Source of the DNA: Caecitellus pseudoparvulus
Lineage: Eukaryota > Bigyra: Bicosoecida
NCBI GenBank assembly: GCA_965644315.1
Contig: CBFFRQ010000031.1
Coordinates: 744,001-808,000 of the forward strand
DNA length: 64,000 nucleotides
Direction of reading: 5' to 3'
How positions within the stretch are numbered: the stretch's first letter is position 1; every line of letters starts with the position of its first letter. The notes under the pieces are model-generated. The model was not told the DNA's origin. It worked only from the letters and a program-made list of their open reading frames with translations, and searched no databases. This document shows positions 23,335 through 35,335 of the stretch, in pieces. The translations under genes and the position numbers were made by a program.

Positions 23335-24722
23335 TCACAAGTGGCCAGTCAACTGCAAGATGCTTAGCACGATGCAGACGCTCCCCACTACTTTCAGGGC
23401 GAAGTTCAGCGGGTGCAGAGTGCTGGCAGCCTCTGCGGCTGTCACCCCGACCCACTCCTTCAGGTACGTGCAGGCTAGTAGGGCTGCCACCCAGCACAGC
23501 ACTACACGGACGAGGGTCATTTCAAGATACACTGCGTTGACATTCGGGAAGGCAGTTGCGAGGTAGAAGAAGACAAACTCCCTCGCAAACATGAGGCCCC
23601 GAAACGGAACGAGGGTCAGCCATTGAGTCTCCCTCCAGGTCTGCGCAAGCACCCCCCAGAAAGTCAGCCCAGAGGGGTTCTCTCTGCTTTGACGCTGCTC
23701 CAGGACTGCCTCTGGCTCGCCTAGTGCTCTGAGCAGGGTGGGGCTCTGGTACAGCGCCCAAGCAACGGGCAGTGAAGTCACAGGCAGCAGAATTTGGTCG
23801 ATGGCAGCGTAGCCAAACATGTTCAAGCCGGCCTTGCTCTCGAAGTACGTTGTGACCACTATGCCGATGCCGGCTGTCAGTGCCAAAACCGCAAAGGCAG
23901 CGGCCACCGTCAAGGTGTGCGCACAAGATACGGCGTGGAGCTGGTCTGCACTGCCCTCAACTTCCATCGGCTGCAATCCGCCCTCCTCATCTGAACTGGA
24001 CCTCGAAGGAGGGACCGTGGTGTGCGCATCCCCACGTGATTCTGCTGCCCCATGCGGCGGCGTCCCCAGGCGTGAGTACGCTCCTGTGGCGGCAGGCCCG
24101 ACGAGAGCTCGCAAGGCTGTGCAGGGTGAGCTCACAGCGCCCCGCCACCATGCCGTAGAGAGCAGCTGGTCAGCTGCGCCAGCAGGCAGCTCTGTGATGC
24201 ACAAGAGCGTACCCAAGATTGCAGCCACCACGGCCCCCGCCTCCAACGTCCGCTCAGGCGGCATGCCTACAATCTGCTGAAAGGGGTCGATGAAGAAGGA
24301 CGCCAGCAAGAACGCCAGTACGACAAGGATGACGCCCAAGGGCTCGCGCAGGACATAAATAAGCGCAATCCAGTACACGGTGTTGTTTACAGCGTTGATC
24401 CATAGACCTGAGCGTCAGCGATGTTCAGGTGGGTCGTGCACGCAGCCAGCCGCGCATGACCGCGCCGGCACTCACCGGGGTGCCGCTGGAGCTCAGCCCA
24501 CATGCCCAGAGCACCTTGTCCGTCAGTCAGATGGGGTGCCGCCAGTTCAAAGACCAGCAGCACAACAAATGCCTGCACGGCACTGTACACGACAGTGGAG
24601 AGGAGCAGGCGGAGATTCGAGTGTTGGTGGCAAGCTCGCCCGGCACGCTGCCCGAACAGCTCCCCACCCGCAGACAGTGACTGAGCCAGTAGAATCCATC
24701 CGAAGTTCGGTCTGTCTGACAT
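23335..24722 (-). CDS. multi-pass membrane protein, function unknown
   Basis: Two exons (24722-24476 and 24407-23335) join across a 68-nt intron in phase 1 to give about 439 residues. The splice puts LQRHPG next to LWINAVNNTVYWIALIY and keeps a hydrophobic run intact. I count roughly nine hydrophobic helices, for example VILVVLAFLLASFFIDPF, VAAAFAVLALTAGIGIVVTT and VVGSVCIVLSILQLTGHL. A Ser-rich loop of about 80 residues lies in the middle. The arrangement recalls small-molecule transporters of the drug/metabolite superfamily, but I see no diagnostic motif. Confidence 0.75.
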
Positions 24723-24951
24723 GCTTCGTGCTGCTTAGCCAGCGGCCGAGCCTGCAACGGGCAGCACGACCAGCCGCACCCTCAGAATCCCCGCACCACT
24801 GCTTTGAAGGCGAAGGCTTGTCCTGCACAGCGCGAAAGAGGATTCAAAACGCACGCTCCTCGACGTCTGTACGTTTGGGTGTGCAGCTTCATTTGTTTCA
24901 TTCTCAAAAATGCCCCGCCTTCGTCTTGAGTGAACGGCAACTGCATACGTA

Positions 24952-26547
24952 ATGCTTTGTGCCAATTTCCGCAGGGCCTGCACGACGGGCGTAAGGAAAT
25001 GGTTGGCACAGGGCCTTGAGCGTTCTGGCACATCCAGGCCAGTGCCACCGTACACTTTGTGCCTGGCTGCTGTCAGCTTTGGTGCTGCAGCATGCACGGC
25101 TGCTGTGTGCGCTGACGGAGAGGAAGGTGCCGGCGTGGTGGGCTTGCCGGACCTCAGCATTGTGGCTGCCACACCAGGCGGCGCTGTGACTGCCGTGCGC
25201 ACAAAGGTCGTCGACCAGGCCCTGGAGCACGCACATGGACTTGTGCGGTCTGGGCACCCAGCTTCAGCTTCAGCCACACTGACCATGCTCCAAACTCTGC
25301 TGAGAGACTCGGATGCCCGACAAGCTGCTCGCTCACACCTTGGCATGGCAGCCTGGGAGCCCCTCCTGGCCCTGGTCAAGGAGCAGATTCCGGGTGCGCT
25401 CCCCCTTGCCGTTGAGTTTGCCGAGAGTGGTGTCCCTTTGGAGGGGGCGAGCGCTCAGCTCGCCGCAGCGGCGACACAGCACCTGCACTCCTCTCCGCGC
25501 GATGCATTCGCGCTTCTGGCGGCTGCCCTGAACCAATACGCTGAAGGGGAGCTTGACAGTGCCGAGGCATTCCCCATCGGGATTTCCCACGTTGTGCAGG
25601 GGGCTGTGCAGGCATACGCGGCAGCATGTGCCGAGGGGGGAGCAAATGACCTGACAGCCTCGCCTGCTCAGCCACAGCCTGTGGCCTTGACGCCGCGCAG
25701 TTGGAAGTCGGGGCAGCCAAGCAGAGCTGCACATACTGCTGATACAGGCCTCGTGTACTCTGCGCTCCATGCGGGACCTGCAGCTGACCCGGCTGATGTC
25801 ATTCAGGTCTTGCTTGGACTCCTGCGTTGCACTCGGTTGGAGGCTGCCACATTCTTCAAAGCAGGGGGCTTACCTGTCCTGCTGCATGCTGCCAGCCAAC
25901 CCGTCGCAGAGTCAAGTGCTGTGGGACGGAACAACACGCCCGTGCAGGCTCTCGCCGCCATCCGCACATTGCTGCAGCTGCACGCAGCGCCGAAGCGCAC
26001 CGTGAAAGTGGTCGCGAGGAAAGAACACCTGCAGCGCATGCACGTGCCACTGCACCCGACAGCACAGTCAGCGCAAGACTTGTCTCGGCATTTCGCTGCG
26101 ACAGATGCTGTGAAGGTTGTCATTAACGTTGCGCTGCACCACCCCGACATCTGGACACGCCGGGCAGCGTGTGAGTGCTTGGAGTGCGTCGCGTACAGGC
26201 CGGTCTCGTGGGGCAGGCCAGGCCCCGGCATGTTGAAACCTGGTACGGTGCGTGCGTGTCCTGCAGCACCCGTTGGGTGCAGCGCCGCAACGTGGACTTC
26301 CCTGCTTTGGGGTGTGGCAGCGTGGGGCAGTGCAGGCTCGGGCCCCTGCCTGGCACTGCACCCAACGGACAGTGAGGGGGGGTGCTATACGCCGCCAGCA
26401 TCTGTAGATGGGGAGCAGAAACCTCCCCACTCTGCAGCCTTCCTCCGCAGTGTTCTGCAGTCGGCTGGAAAGGCTGACTGGCTTGCAGAGAAGTGGGCCA
26501 AAGCGGGTAGAGCTGCGTTGCAGGATGAGAGGCAGGACGCTGTTTGA
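24952..26547 (+). CDS. helical-repeat-like protein with hydrophobic N-terminal segment
   Basis: A single ORF of 531 codons. Residues 1-60 hold several Arg/Lys and then a hydrophobic, Ala/Cys-rich stretch (YTLCLAAVSFGAAACTAAVC), which would suit an organelle-targeting or anchor sequence. The body is mainly amphipathic helix (for example TMLQTLLRDSDARQAARSHL and AIRTLLQLHAAPKR) and may be ARM/HEAT-like. The section at about 26245-26410 is Gly/Trp/Pro-rich and unlike the rest, and could be an unremoved intron. No family recognised. The stop is 35 bp from that of the convergent Aurora-type kinase. Confidence 0.6.
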   Translation: MLCANFRRACTTGVRKWLAQGLERSGTSRPVPPYTLCLAAVSFGAAACTAAVCADGEEGAGVVGLPDLSIVAATPGGAVTAVRTKVVDQALEHAHGLVRSGHPASASATLTMLQTLLRDSDARQAARSHLGMAAWEPLLALVKEQIPGALPLAVEFAESGVPLEGASAQLAAAATQHLHSSPRDAFALLAAALNQYAEGELDSAEAFPIGISHVVQGAVQAYAAACAEGGANDLTASPAQPQPVALTPRSWKSGQPSRAAHTADTGLVYSALHAGPAADPADVIQVLLGLLRCTRLEAATFFKAGGLPVLLHAASQPVAESSAVGRNNTPVQALAAIRTLLQLHAAPKRTVKVVARKEHLQRMHVPLHPTAQSAQDLSRHFAATDAVKVVINVALHHPDIWTRRAACECLECVAYRPVSWGRPGPGMLKPGTVRACPAAPVGCSAATWTSLLWGVAAWGSAGSGPCLALHPTDSEGGCYTPPASVDGEQKPPHSAAFLRSVLQSAGKADWLAEKWAKAGRAALQDERQDAV

Positions 26548-26582
26548 ATTGCAGTGGACAGGCGGCCAGTCTCACGGCTGGG

Positions 26583-28218
26583 TCACCTCATGCGGCTTGT
26601 GGCGGAGCGTGTGCGAGTTGCCGGGCCTGCCTGCTTCCGAACCAGCGTGCGCTTTGACGTGGTCTTGCTCACCACTCCAGCAACCTTGACTGGCTGGCCG
26701 GACCCTTTCCCTCGACTGGCCAAGACCTGCTTGGACTTCTGCTGCTTGCCTTCAGGGTTGCCATGTGCCTCCACCAGCACCCTCCGTGCCTTGTTCGGCG
26801 GCGTCGTTGCCGCCACTGGTGTCGGCTCAGGCGCCGGCTCAGAGGTGATGGAGGCCGGCTCTGATGTGACCAACTCTGGCTCCGTCGTGCACTCAGGTGC
26901 CACATGCTCTGAATCTGCACCTCCTGCTGCGCCGGCTGCTGCAGCTGATTGTGGTTCGCCACTTACAGAGCTAGCCCTCAAGATTGCCTCCCGGGCGAGC
27001 TTGGTTCCAGCGGTGCTGGGGGTGAAGGAGCCTTCCGCTGGCTCACCGCAGTGGCGCACCATCCACGGGTGGCGCCTGATGGCAGCGGGGCGCAGGCGCT
27101 TGTCCTGGTCACTGGTCAGCATACCTTGCAGGAGATCAGCTGCTTCCGAGGAAATGTGCCCCGGCACTTGGAAGGTGCCGTCGATGATGCGATCAGTGAT
27201 GGCTGCAATGCGGGCGTCCTCATCTGCCTCTTCAGCATCCCCAGGCGTCTCGAAAGGGGTCGTGCCGGCCAGCATTTCAAAGAGTAGGATGCCCAGAGTC
27301 CAAATGTCGAATGCACCAGAGTAGGCGTCCTCCGACACCACCTCTGGTGGCATGTACTCCGGTGTCCCGCACAGGGTGATGCGGTACGAATCTGGCACCA
27401 TGGCCACGGCCCAGCCAAAGTCAGCCAGCTTGAGGCGCAGGCTCCCTGCATCAGGGCCTGACTTCACACGGTGAACCAAAATGTTCTCTGGCTTGATGTC
27501 CCGGTGAATAATTGGCACTGCCTTGGCGGTTCGGAGGTAGTGCAGGACCCTGCGAGGCGAGCAATGCAGGCAGTGAGGGAACGGGCCAGAGATCTGCTTG
27601 GCAAGTGCCGCTCACTCAATCATCTGCAGCAGGTACTGTGCGGCAGTCGGTTCGTCCAGGAAGCCTTGAGGGCAGGCTTGCAGCATGTCGTACAGAGTTC
27701 CGCCATTGGCATACTCCAGGACCAAGAAGACTGTGAGCAGGGCGCACTAGAAGCTGTGTTGCGCATGAAGCGGAGTCCTGCTGCTACAAGGTAACGCACT
27801 CTTGTCTGAGGTCTGGAAGTAGCAGTACATGCGCACGATATTGTTGTGGCGACACCGGTAGTGAATCTCAATCTCCCGCTTGATCTGCCCCACGACGTCC
27901 GCCTTCTGCCAAGGCAAATGAGCTGGCATGCAGGCGGAAATTGAGGCTCCATCTGACGCGGCAGCCCACTCACGACCAGCGCATCCTTCATCATCATCTT
28001 CAGCACGACCACTTTGCCTGAAGCAATGTGCTTGGCTTTCCAGACTCGGCCTGTGAGAGCAGAGCAAGTGTCGATGCAAGGTGCGGCACCTGTGTCACTT
28101 GTGTCAACGCCTGCCTCCGCGCCAACGCCAGACCCCACGCACCAAAAATGCCCTGCCCCAACGGCTTTCCCAAAGCAAAGTCCTCCAACTTCATGGATGC
28201 TTCTCTCACACTCGCCAT
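26583..28218 (-). CDS. AURK: Aurora-type Ser/Thr kinase
   Basis: Five exons (28218-28143, 28050-27974, 27905-27800, 27730-27616, 27549-26583) join with matching phases to give 446 residues. The kinase domain starts almost at the N-terminus: GQGIFGRVWKAKH glycine loop, Lys43 in VVVLK, then REIEIHYRCRHNNIVRMYCY and IFLVLEYANGGTLYDML. HRDIKPENIL is followed by KLADFGWAV, the DFGW signature typical of Aurora kinases, and then GTPEYMPPE. The last ~150 residues are low complexity, so the extension is C-terminal, unlike animal Auroras. Auroras act in mitosis and, in algae, in cilium disassembly (CALK in Chlamydomonas). A role in either is inference. Confidence 0.9.
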
Positions 28219-28660
28219 GACTTCCTCCAGTCCTCGCCTGTGGCAGAATGCGGTTCTCCTGCTCTTGAGCACGATCCCCGCCGTCTCGCAGTGGTGCAGA
28301 GCAGCGGCTTGAGGGGCTGCAAGGGCTGCAGCAGTGATGCAAAGCTCTCGGGGGCAAAACGTCGAGGTTTGGCTTGTTGGGGTGGGCAATTTGTTTGTAG
28401 CCGAGAATGTAAGCCAAGTCAAAGAGCCTTAGAAACAGATGCTAGGTGACGAGTGGTATGCGGGACTGGCTCAGGCGTGCGAACCTGGCCTCCGTTTCTG
28501 GTCTTTGCTCGCTTCACAGAAGAAGCTGCGCGCAATAACTAAAACATCCTCTGCCCCGCCAACCAACGGGCATTGCACCCCCTCCCCTTCGGCATCTCCC
28601 GTGCTAGGCTTGCACGTTCCCGACCTGCAGCCCACTTTGCTTTGGACGAGACTGCGAGAC
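28219..28660. promoter_or_regulatory. divergent promoter region of Aurora-type kinase and TrpE genes
   Basis: 442 bp lie between the chosen start codons. The frame upstream of the TrpE start stays open to an ATG at 28439, so part of this interval may encode a targeting peptide. I see no other feature. Confidence 0.4.
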
Positions 28661-30429
28661 ATGGCCAGCACCACGCCAAGTGACGCAAGCGGAGGGCTGC
28701 CCAGCGTGGGAGGGGAGGTTATGGCAGCCTACCCATCCCTTGACATGATTCGAAGCAATGGGGATGCTTTGAAAGGTTTCAAGCTCTGTCCTGTTGTGCG
28801 GTGAGTGTGAGCCCTGGGGTGTGCGGAACTTCGTGCGCCCAGCCAGAGCTCGACGCCCCACGACGCCACAGGGAGATTATGAGCGACCTGTACACACCGA
28901 CGACAGCTCTCCTGAAATTGAAGTCAGCAGCCTCGCCTGAAGATGCCGAGCAATGCTTCCTGCTGGAGTCAGTTGAAGGCGGGGAGGCGCTGGGACGGTG
29001 GAGCATGCTTGGGGTTGGACCGTCGCGGGTTGTGACTGTGGGCTCCGGGGCCGGTCATACGGCATGTGCTGACCCCATGTCTGTGCTGGAAGAGGAGCTT
29101 GCTGAGTACCAGGGCAGTGTGGTGACGCCTGCTGCGCTGGAGCAGCGCGCGGCAGGTGGCCCAGTCCAGGCTGGTTCTCTTCACAAGACCTTGAAGAGCT
29201 TGCCGCCCTTCACAGGCGGGGCGGTGGGGTATGTCGGCTACGACTGCGTGCGGTTTTTTGAACCCAAGACAGCAGCTGCCATTGACGCCCAGGAGGATGC
29301 CCTGGGCATCCCAGATGCAACGTTCATGGTGTTCCACTCCTTCCTCGCCTTCGACCACATGCGCCACACGGTCCTGCTGATCAGCCTCATGACGTTGCCC
29401 CCAGCCGGAGCAGAGGGCAGAGATCTCGAGGCTGCCTTTCTTGAGGCCCAGGGCCGCCTGGACTGGCTCCAAACGGCCTTGGGCAGCCCGGTGGACCCAT
29501 CGTTGCTTAACCCCGCCTCTGGCGAGATGGATGGGACAACGGTGCCTGATGCCAGCAACGTCTCCCAGCTAAGCAACGTGGGGGAGGACGGTTACAAGGG
29601 CTTTGTGCGGGAGCTGAAGAAGCACGTGACGGCAGGGGACATCATCCAAGCTGTTCCCTCGCACAGAGTGACTGTACCAGTGCCTGCAGCTGTCACGCCC
29701 CTGCAAGTGTACCGCCAAATGCGGGTTGTGAACCCTTCTCCGTACATGTTCTACGTTGAGATGGCAGGTGGATTGAGCATCGTGGGTGCGAGCCCTGAGA
29801 TGTTGGCCAAGGTGGATGCCGCGCGGCGCGTCGAGACACACCCCATCGCAGGCACCCGCAAACGGGGGGCAACTGCGGCGGAGGACTTGGCCCTGGAGAA
29901 GGACCTGCTGGGGGACATCAAGGAGCGGGCCGAGCACGTGATGCTGGTGGACCTTGGCCGCAATGATGTCGGGCGGGTGGCCACTCCCGGTACGGTGAGC
30001 GTGGACAGCCTCATGGGCATTGAGCGCTACTCTCACGTCATGCACATCGTCAGCGTCGTGACGGGGGAGCTCGCGGCGGACAAGAGCACTTACGACGCTT
30101 TCCGATCCATTTTCCCCGCTGGAACTCTCTCTGGCGCTCCCAAAGTGCGGGCCATGGAGCTGGTGGCCAGCTTGGAGCCCCAGCGGCGCGGGATTTACGG
30201 CGGAGCAGTCGGCTGGTGGGGGTACGATGACACCATGGACACAGCCATTGCCATCCGCACGGCAGTCATCAAGACGGATGCCGCATCAAGCAATCGGAAG
30301 GTGTACCTGCAGGCCGGGGGCGGCATCGTCTTTGACTCCGTGGAGCATGATGAATGGATTGAGACTGTGAACAAGCTCGGGAGCGCTGTGAAGGCTGTGG
30401 CAGGGACCATGCGCCGCACAGCCCAGTAA
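28661..30429 (+). CDS. TRPE: anthranilate synthase component I
   Basis: Two exons (28661-28800 and 28872-30429) join CG|G across a 71-nt intron to give about 565 residues. It converts chorismate to anthranilate, the first committed step of tryptophan synthesis, with ammonia from a separate glutaminase subunit; no glutaminase domain is fused here. LLES at residues 77-80 is the conserved Trp feedback-binding motif. The chorismate-binding domain shows HPIAGTRKRG, DLGRNDVGRV, GTLSGAPKVRAMEL and YGGAVGW. A longer start at ATG 28439 would add 74 residues and might supply the plastid transit peptide expected if the host is algal. Convergent with the acyltransferase gene, stops 27 bp apart. Confidence 0.95.
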
Positions 30430-30434
30430 TGCAT
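30428..30434. promoter_or_regulatory. AATGCAT at convergent stop codon, possible 3'-end signal
   Basis: The motif overlaps the last two bases of the TrpE stop codon within a 27-bp convergent spacer. See the matching sites at 7835 and 56365. Confidence 0.25.
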
Positions 30435-30456
30435 GCAGCAGCGGTGATATATGGCG

Positions 30457-33400
30457 CTACGATCCTCTGGCAGCATTGGCGGCGTCCAGGCGAGCAGCAA
30501 GACGGCTTGACAGCACCTCGGTGCGATGCCCCACGTGGGACTGCAAGGTGTCCCGGCGCCCGCTGGCAATGAGCAGGATGTCTTCCAGCAGCTGTCTATT
30601 GAGAAGAACATCAATGTGGTCCCCTGCCTCGGCACTCCCCGACCGTAGCATGTCCACACCTCCTCGAAGGAGGCCCTCCTGGGACACTGCATAGGCGAAC
30701 TGGGACAGCGCGCCGGCGAGCGCGGTGGAAGAGGCTGCACGCAAGGATGTGAGCAGGCGCTGGGTACTGCTCAGCACCTGCCCAGCACTGCCCTGTGCAA
30801 CGCCGGAACCCATCTCACGTAGCCACGTGGCGAAGGCGCCTCCATCCGCGGAGGCCGGCTCAGCCTGCTTGGCTTCAGGCTCAACGCAGTACTCCCGAGT
30901 GACACACGAGATGTTCGCGGGGTTCAACTCGGGACGCTGCCAACCCTTGTTGCACATGTACCCCAGAGAGGCCAGAGGGACTGCAGAGTCCCCGCTTGAC
31001 TGCAGGACACCGCTGGAGATGCCAGCGGCGGGTGCATGCGCGGCCGGCGCCACGTGCAACGGGTACACCACGCGCGCCGGGAGCCCCTGCCGAGTGCTGT
31101 TGAGGGAAGCTGACCCATTGTTGGCAATGGACACTTCCTTTGCAAGCACTGCTGCCGTGTGCCACTTGGTGGACGGCTCAGCCTGGATGCCTGTGAAAAG
31201 GGAACGGGTGCCTCGCGTTGCAGGGAGGGGCGGCAGAGCGCCGGGACACAGGGACCACGCACCTTCGAACACATACCCACGTTCTGCAAGCTGCCCTACC
31301 CCGTACATTGCGTAGAACTTCAACGAAGGAGCTGCAGGGAGGGGCACAGAGAGGGGGTTCATCCAGTATGGATGAGGCAGGCCTCCTGCGCTGCGCCGCC
31401 AGGCTTCTGGCTTAGAAGAGGGGGTGTACTGATGAAAATCTTCGCGGGACACGTGCGCAGTCAGCCAGGCATCCTCTAGGTTGAACCCTGCAGAAGCTTG
31501 GGTAGCCGTCGCGGCCGCAAGGCGGTCCAAGTCTGGCACTGCCGTGGCGGTAAGGGCGATGTTGGAAAGGGCCTTATGCATGAACCGCGGGCTTTGTGCC
31601 GCAAGCAGGCGCAAGACACCCTCTGCTGAGTATTGCGCCCCATGGGGGGTGTCAACATACACTCCGTCCCAGGGCCGAGTGGAGGGATCCACCTGCTGGT
31701 CCGTGCTTGGGAGCGGCACAACCCGCCGAGGCGGCTCATCCACTCCCTCCACATCGAACAAGTGCCAATCCATAGGCAACGGAGTCCCCAGCACGTGCCC
31801 CATGCGAATGCGCTCGTCGCAAGCAAGCAGTTCCGCTGTGAGGTTGAACGGTACACCGTCTGCTTCCTCCTCTGAAGGCGGGCGAACGTACTTGACGCAG
31901 GCAGCTGACAAATTGTCGCGCAAGGTGGGAGATGGTGGGGCAGGAGGCAGGTCGTGCTTCGTGGGCAGGTCATCGGAGGGTGGCTCTGGAGGCCCTGTGT
32001 CCTCCCCTGACCACAGTCGATGCTGGGACTTGAGTGTCTCCTGGAGAGCAGCTGCCATTTCCCGTGTATCATTCTGAACTCGAAGGGCAAGCTGACGCAA
32101 AGCGCGGCTTGTCGCGGCAACCGAAGAGGAAGAGTCGTCCTCCGGCGAGTAGTCTCTGGACAGAACAGTCAGCATGGAGCCATAGTCGGCATGCCCCGGC
32201 ACTTGGTCAGGTGCTGCCCACTGGGATTCCACCCCCACCCACGAGCTCCTGGCACCGCTTTCATGCAGGCCACTTGGCCGGGCTACGCCTGCCGCCACGG
32301 CTGCGTCGGGGGGGAGGTCCCCTGCACAGACGGCCGTACATATGTCTGCGTCCCAGCCGGCTTGCAGCGACACTGGCAGCGGCATCTGCCCCGCCTCTTC
32401 CTGCTGACAGGCACAAGGAACGCTGCGGTTGAACGCTGCGAGTTGTTGTGGAGCGCCCAGTGGCTTCCCCCACACGGCATCACCACCGAGAGGCAGCATG
32501 GTGGTCAGCGATGACATGCTGCGAAACAGCCGACGCGTGTCCTTGTCAGAGAGCACGGAGTTCTTCACAGCCCGCAGCAGCGGCGGCATGGACACAACTT
32601 CTCGCGTTTCGCCGCTCAGCAGCGTTGCGACAGTCTTCGGCACGCCCAGCATGGGGCAGGCCAGGTACGCGACGGAGTGCAAGTACGTCTCTGCCCACCA
32701 CCCGCCAGCGACGAGAGGGTCGGAGCACGGCTGCCCTGCAAAAGAGGAGTTCCCAGAAACCCTGCCTGCCTCACACGGCATGCTGGCACCAACTCCCTCT
32801 GCCTGGGGCGAGTGCACCCATTGCAAGAAGTACTGCAGCACGTTGCCACCCATGGAGTGGGCGACGATGACGGCGCCGTGCCCGCCGTTCACACGCACCA
32901 TGAGCTCAATGTGCACCTTCAGCAAGGAGAAGTAGGAGTCCCTGCGCTGGAGGTCCCACGGCGCCAGGCGCCAGTCATATGAGGCCATGTGGATGCTATT
33001 GGCGTCATATCCCAGGTCTGCCAAGTTGCGCACCAGCGGCCCCCACAGGGAGTACGCCTGCATCATGACGTCTGCGGCTCCGATGCCGAGGGCGGGGCGC
33101 AGCTTCACCCCCCGGGGGTCCATGCCCGTCGTCTCGTTCAGCAGCATGTGGCGCAGCCAGCAGGCGTTATTGGTGAGGAGTTTGCGCAGCATGACAGGGC
33201 CGCCCCAAATGCGTTCCCGGAAGTGGCTCTGCATGCAGGGCTGGGCTTCCCACACCTCCAGCCCAGTGGAAGTGATGCCGGGGATGAAAACCATGGGGTG
33301 CTTCTTCCCCACGCCTTGTGACGCAAGACGCTGGCCTGGCCGAGCTTGTGCCTCCCCTGCACCCTCACCCTCCGCGAAGGTTGCCAGAGCTGGGTGCAGG

Positions 33401-33728
33401 GCGTCGGATATGGCCGGGAGCAGCAGGGTGCTGAAGCCAGCTACCATCATCGTCACTGCTAAGACGATCCATACTGCCTTTACTGCAGAGGTCAGGCAGT
33501 GGCGAGGCGCAGCGCAGCGGGAGGGGGCCGGCGCCTGCTTTCTTGGCGAGAAAGCCACTGGAGCTGGGATCGGCGCAAGGGCGAGCAGTGTGCAGTGAAC
33601 TTCTTTCCCGCGGGCAGGCGCACCGACTCACACGTTCCAGCATCAACACCTCTTGGTGGAGGATCGGCACTGATGGAAGGAGGAGGCGAGCGGGACTGGC
33701 CCCCCTTCTTCTTGCGTCGCCGAACCAT
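30457..33728 (-). CDS. PDAT: phospholipid:diacylglycerol acyltransferase (LCAT-like)
   Basis: Two exons (33728-33632 and 33563-30457) join across a 68-nt intron to give about 1067 residues. The long frame has no suitable ATG at its 5' end, so a short first exon encoding MVRRRKKKGG is needed; plant and fungal PDATs also begin with a basic segment. One membrane helix follows (AVWIVLAVTMMVAGFSTLLL). The lumenal hydrolase domain has FIPGITSTGLEVWE near residue 127, the Ser nucleophile in VAHSMGGN near 265, Asp in SSGDSAVP near 890 and His in AGDHIDVL near 1015. It makes triacylglycerol by moving an acyl chain from phospholipid to diacylglycerol at the ER. It is 350-400 residues longer than usual because of loops between nucleophile and Asp. 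Confidence 0.92.
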
Positions 33729-33944
33729 TCGTGCGAAGCTCGCGGAAATTGAGTAAAGTGACGTGGAGACCACAGGCCCTGTAGCCTCCGAGGAACGTCC
33801 ACAGCGTACGACGAACAATTTCTAAAAGGTGAACGACGCACATGTTGAGGGAGTGTACATTGAATTTGCAGTCTCCCCATGCACACGGTTGGTCAGCGGA
33901 TTCCCACGTCCCAGGCCCGCACCGCTGGGATCGGGGTGGGAACC
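33729..33944. promoter_or_regulatory. divergent promoter region
   Basis: About 216 bp between the PDAT start and the chosen start of the unrecognised gene. An in-frame ATG at 33879 would shorten it. I see no clear motif. Confidence 0.35.
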
Positions 33945-35144
33945 ATGCCGATGTCGTTTCAGCTGGCAATCGTGCCGTGGCCAGAGCAGCGGCGCTGGCT
34001 GATTCTGGAGACGCGTTGGTCCCTACTGCAGGGCGGGGAGCCCACAGTGCTCGAAGCTTGGGTGGAAGCGAGGAGTGATGAGGGTAGCTCGTCGCTGTGC
34101 GACGCTACAGCCCAGGCAAGCTTGCCCTGCAAGAGCGCCGAAGGCAACGCCCAGGTCTTCCTCTCAGGCCTTCATGAAGGCGAGTCCACTCATAGCACCT
34201 GCATACAGGTGAGGATGTGGTCGGACGCAGTGGTTGACAGTGGGGCCTGTGTGAGCACAGTTGGCGCCAAGGCCAGAGCGCTGGCTCGCAGCTTTCAGCG
34301 CCGCATCGGAAGGGAGTGCCGGGCCGCGCTTGAAGCTGCTGACCTGAAACGCCAGGCACTGACAGACTTCAGTTCTTCTGAGCAGTCCTCTCTGCGCCGC
34401 GCTGCTGACTTTGAGCGAGCAGCGCGGGCTGCCGCGGCTTGTGTCCATTACGTGCTGCAGCTCTGCCTGCGCGATTGGCGATCACAGGAGGCGCTGCAGG
34501 CACAGAGGAAGGCCCACAAGGAGCGGCCATTTGCTTCTCGCTGGGATTGCACCAGCCCCCGGCCTTTTCCCGGCTGCACGCCTGGCGAGCAGGCTGTGCT
34601 GTGCGAGCTGCAAGAGCTTGGGGTTTGTAGTGGTGGAAGTCAAGCCCCCGAGGCCGCTCAGCACGACGAGGAGGACGTCATGCACGACCCCCTCTTGGAT
34701 TCGTTTCTAGCTGGCCAGGAGGAGTCTGCCAGTCCTGCTGCTTCCCTTGTCCCTGAGTTACTAGCTGCTCGGGTAGTGGCAAAGGAGGGTGGTGCATCGG
34801 GCTACATCCGGGCTGCCCCACGAGGCCCCCTGCGGGCCCAGCGAGCGCACATTGCCGCAGCAAGAACCCTCGCTGCGCAAAAACAGCGCCTACGCAGTTC
34901 GGTCCGACTTGATGCTGCTGCAGCTTCGGCTGCTGAGCATTGTGCATCGGCCGGAGCTGGGGACAGGAGCGACATTGCTCTAGGTTCGCAGTCAGAAGGA
35001 AGCACTTGCGATGAACCACCTCAACAGTTAGCACAGATCGTGTCCGGATTGCTCACAGCACAACCAGTGAGACACTCTGCTTCGTTTGGGCAGTGGGGAG
35101 AGTTCTTCGTGGGACCGCTCTATGCTCCGGCGTGGCTTGGTTGA
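33945..35144 (+). CDS. unrecognised 399-residue protein
   Basis: The ORF starts at ATG 33945 (alternative in-frame ATG at 33879). The first ~60 residues look like a small beta-rich domain (FQLAIVPWPEQRRWLILETR). A long helical, probably coiled-coil section follows at about residues 100-195 (RALARSFQRRIGRECRAALE, SLRRAADFERAARAAAACVH). The C-terminal half is disordered. A beta head followed by a helix recalls XRCC4/XLF-superfamily architecture, but I see no diagnostic residue and do not assign it. The gene lies between PDAT and the repeat-flanked ATPase copy. Confidence 0.55.
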   Translation: MPMSFQLAIVPWPEQRRWLILETRWSLLQGGEPTVLEAWVEARSDEGSSSLCDATAQASLPCKSAEGNAQVFLSGLHEGESTHSTCIQVRMWSDAVVDSGACVSTVGAKARALARSFQRRIGRECRAALEAADLKRQALTDFSSSEQSSLRRAADFERAARAAAACVHYVLQLCLRDWRSQEALQAQRKAHKERPFASRWDCTSPRPFPGCTPGEQAVLCELQELGVCSGGSQAPEAAQHDEEDVMHDPLLDSFLAGQEESASPAASLVPELLAARVVAKEGGASGYIRAAPRGPLRAQRAHIAAARTLAAQKQRLRSSVRLDAAAASAAEHCASAGAGDRSDIALGSQSEGSTCDEPPQQLAQIVSGLLTAQPVRHSASFGQWGEFFVGPLYAPAWLG

Positions 35145-35335
35145 CGGAACAAGGACAAGACGGCAAGTCCCCCACACCGCTTGTTGCGTGGTGGTGCCGT
35201 TGAGAATTCCCACATTCTGGCTGCAGAAGCAGGGTGCAGTCTTTGCTTGCCAAGCTCCTCCAGCGACCTGCAACGTTGCGCATGGGGTAGGGCCTGCCAA
35301 GTGACAGTGGGCAGTAACGGGGGATCGGTGCAGTG

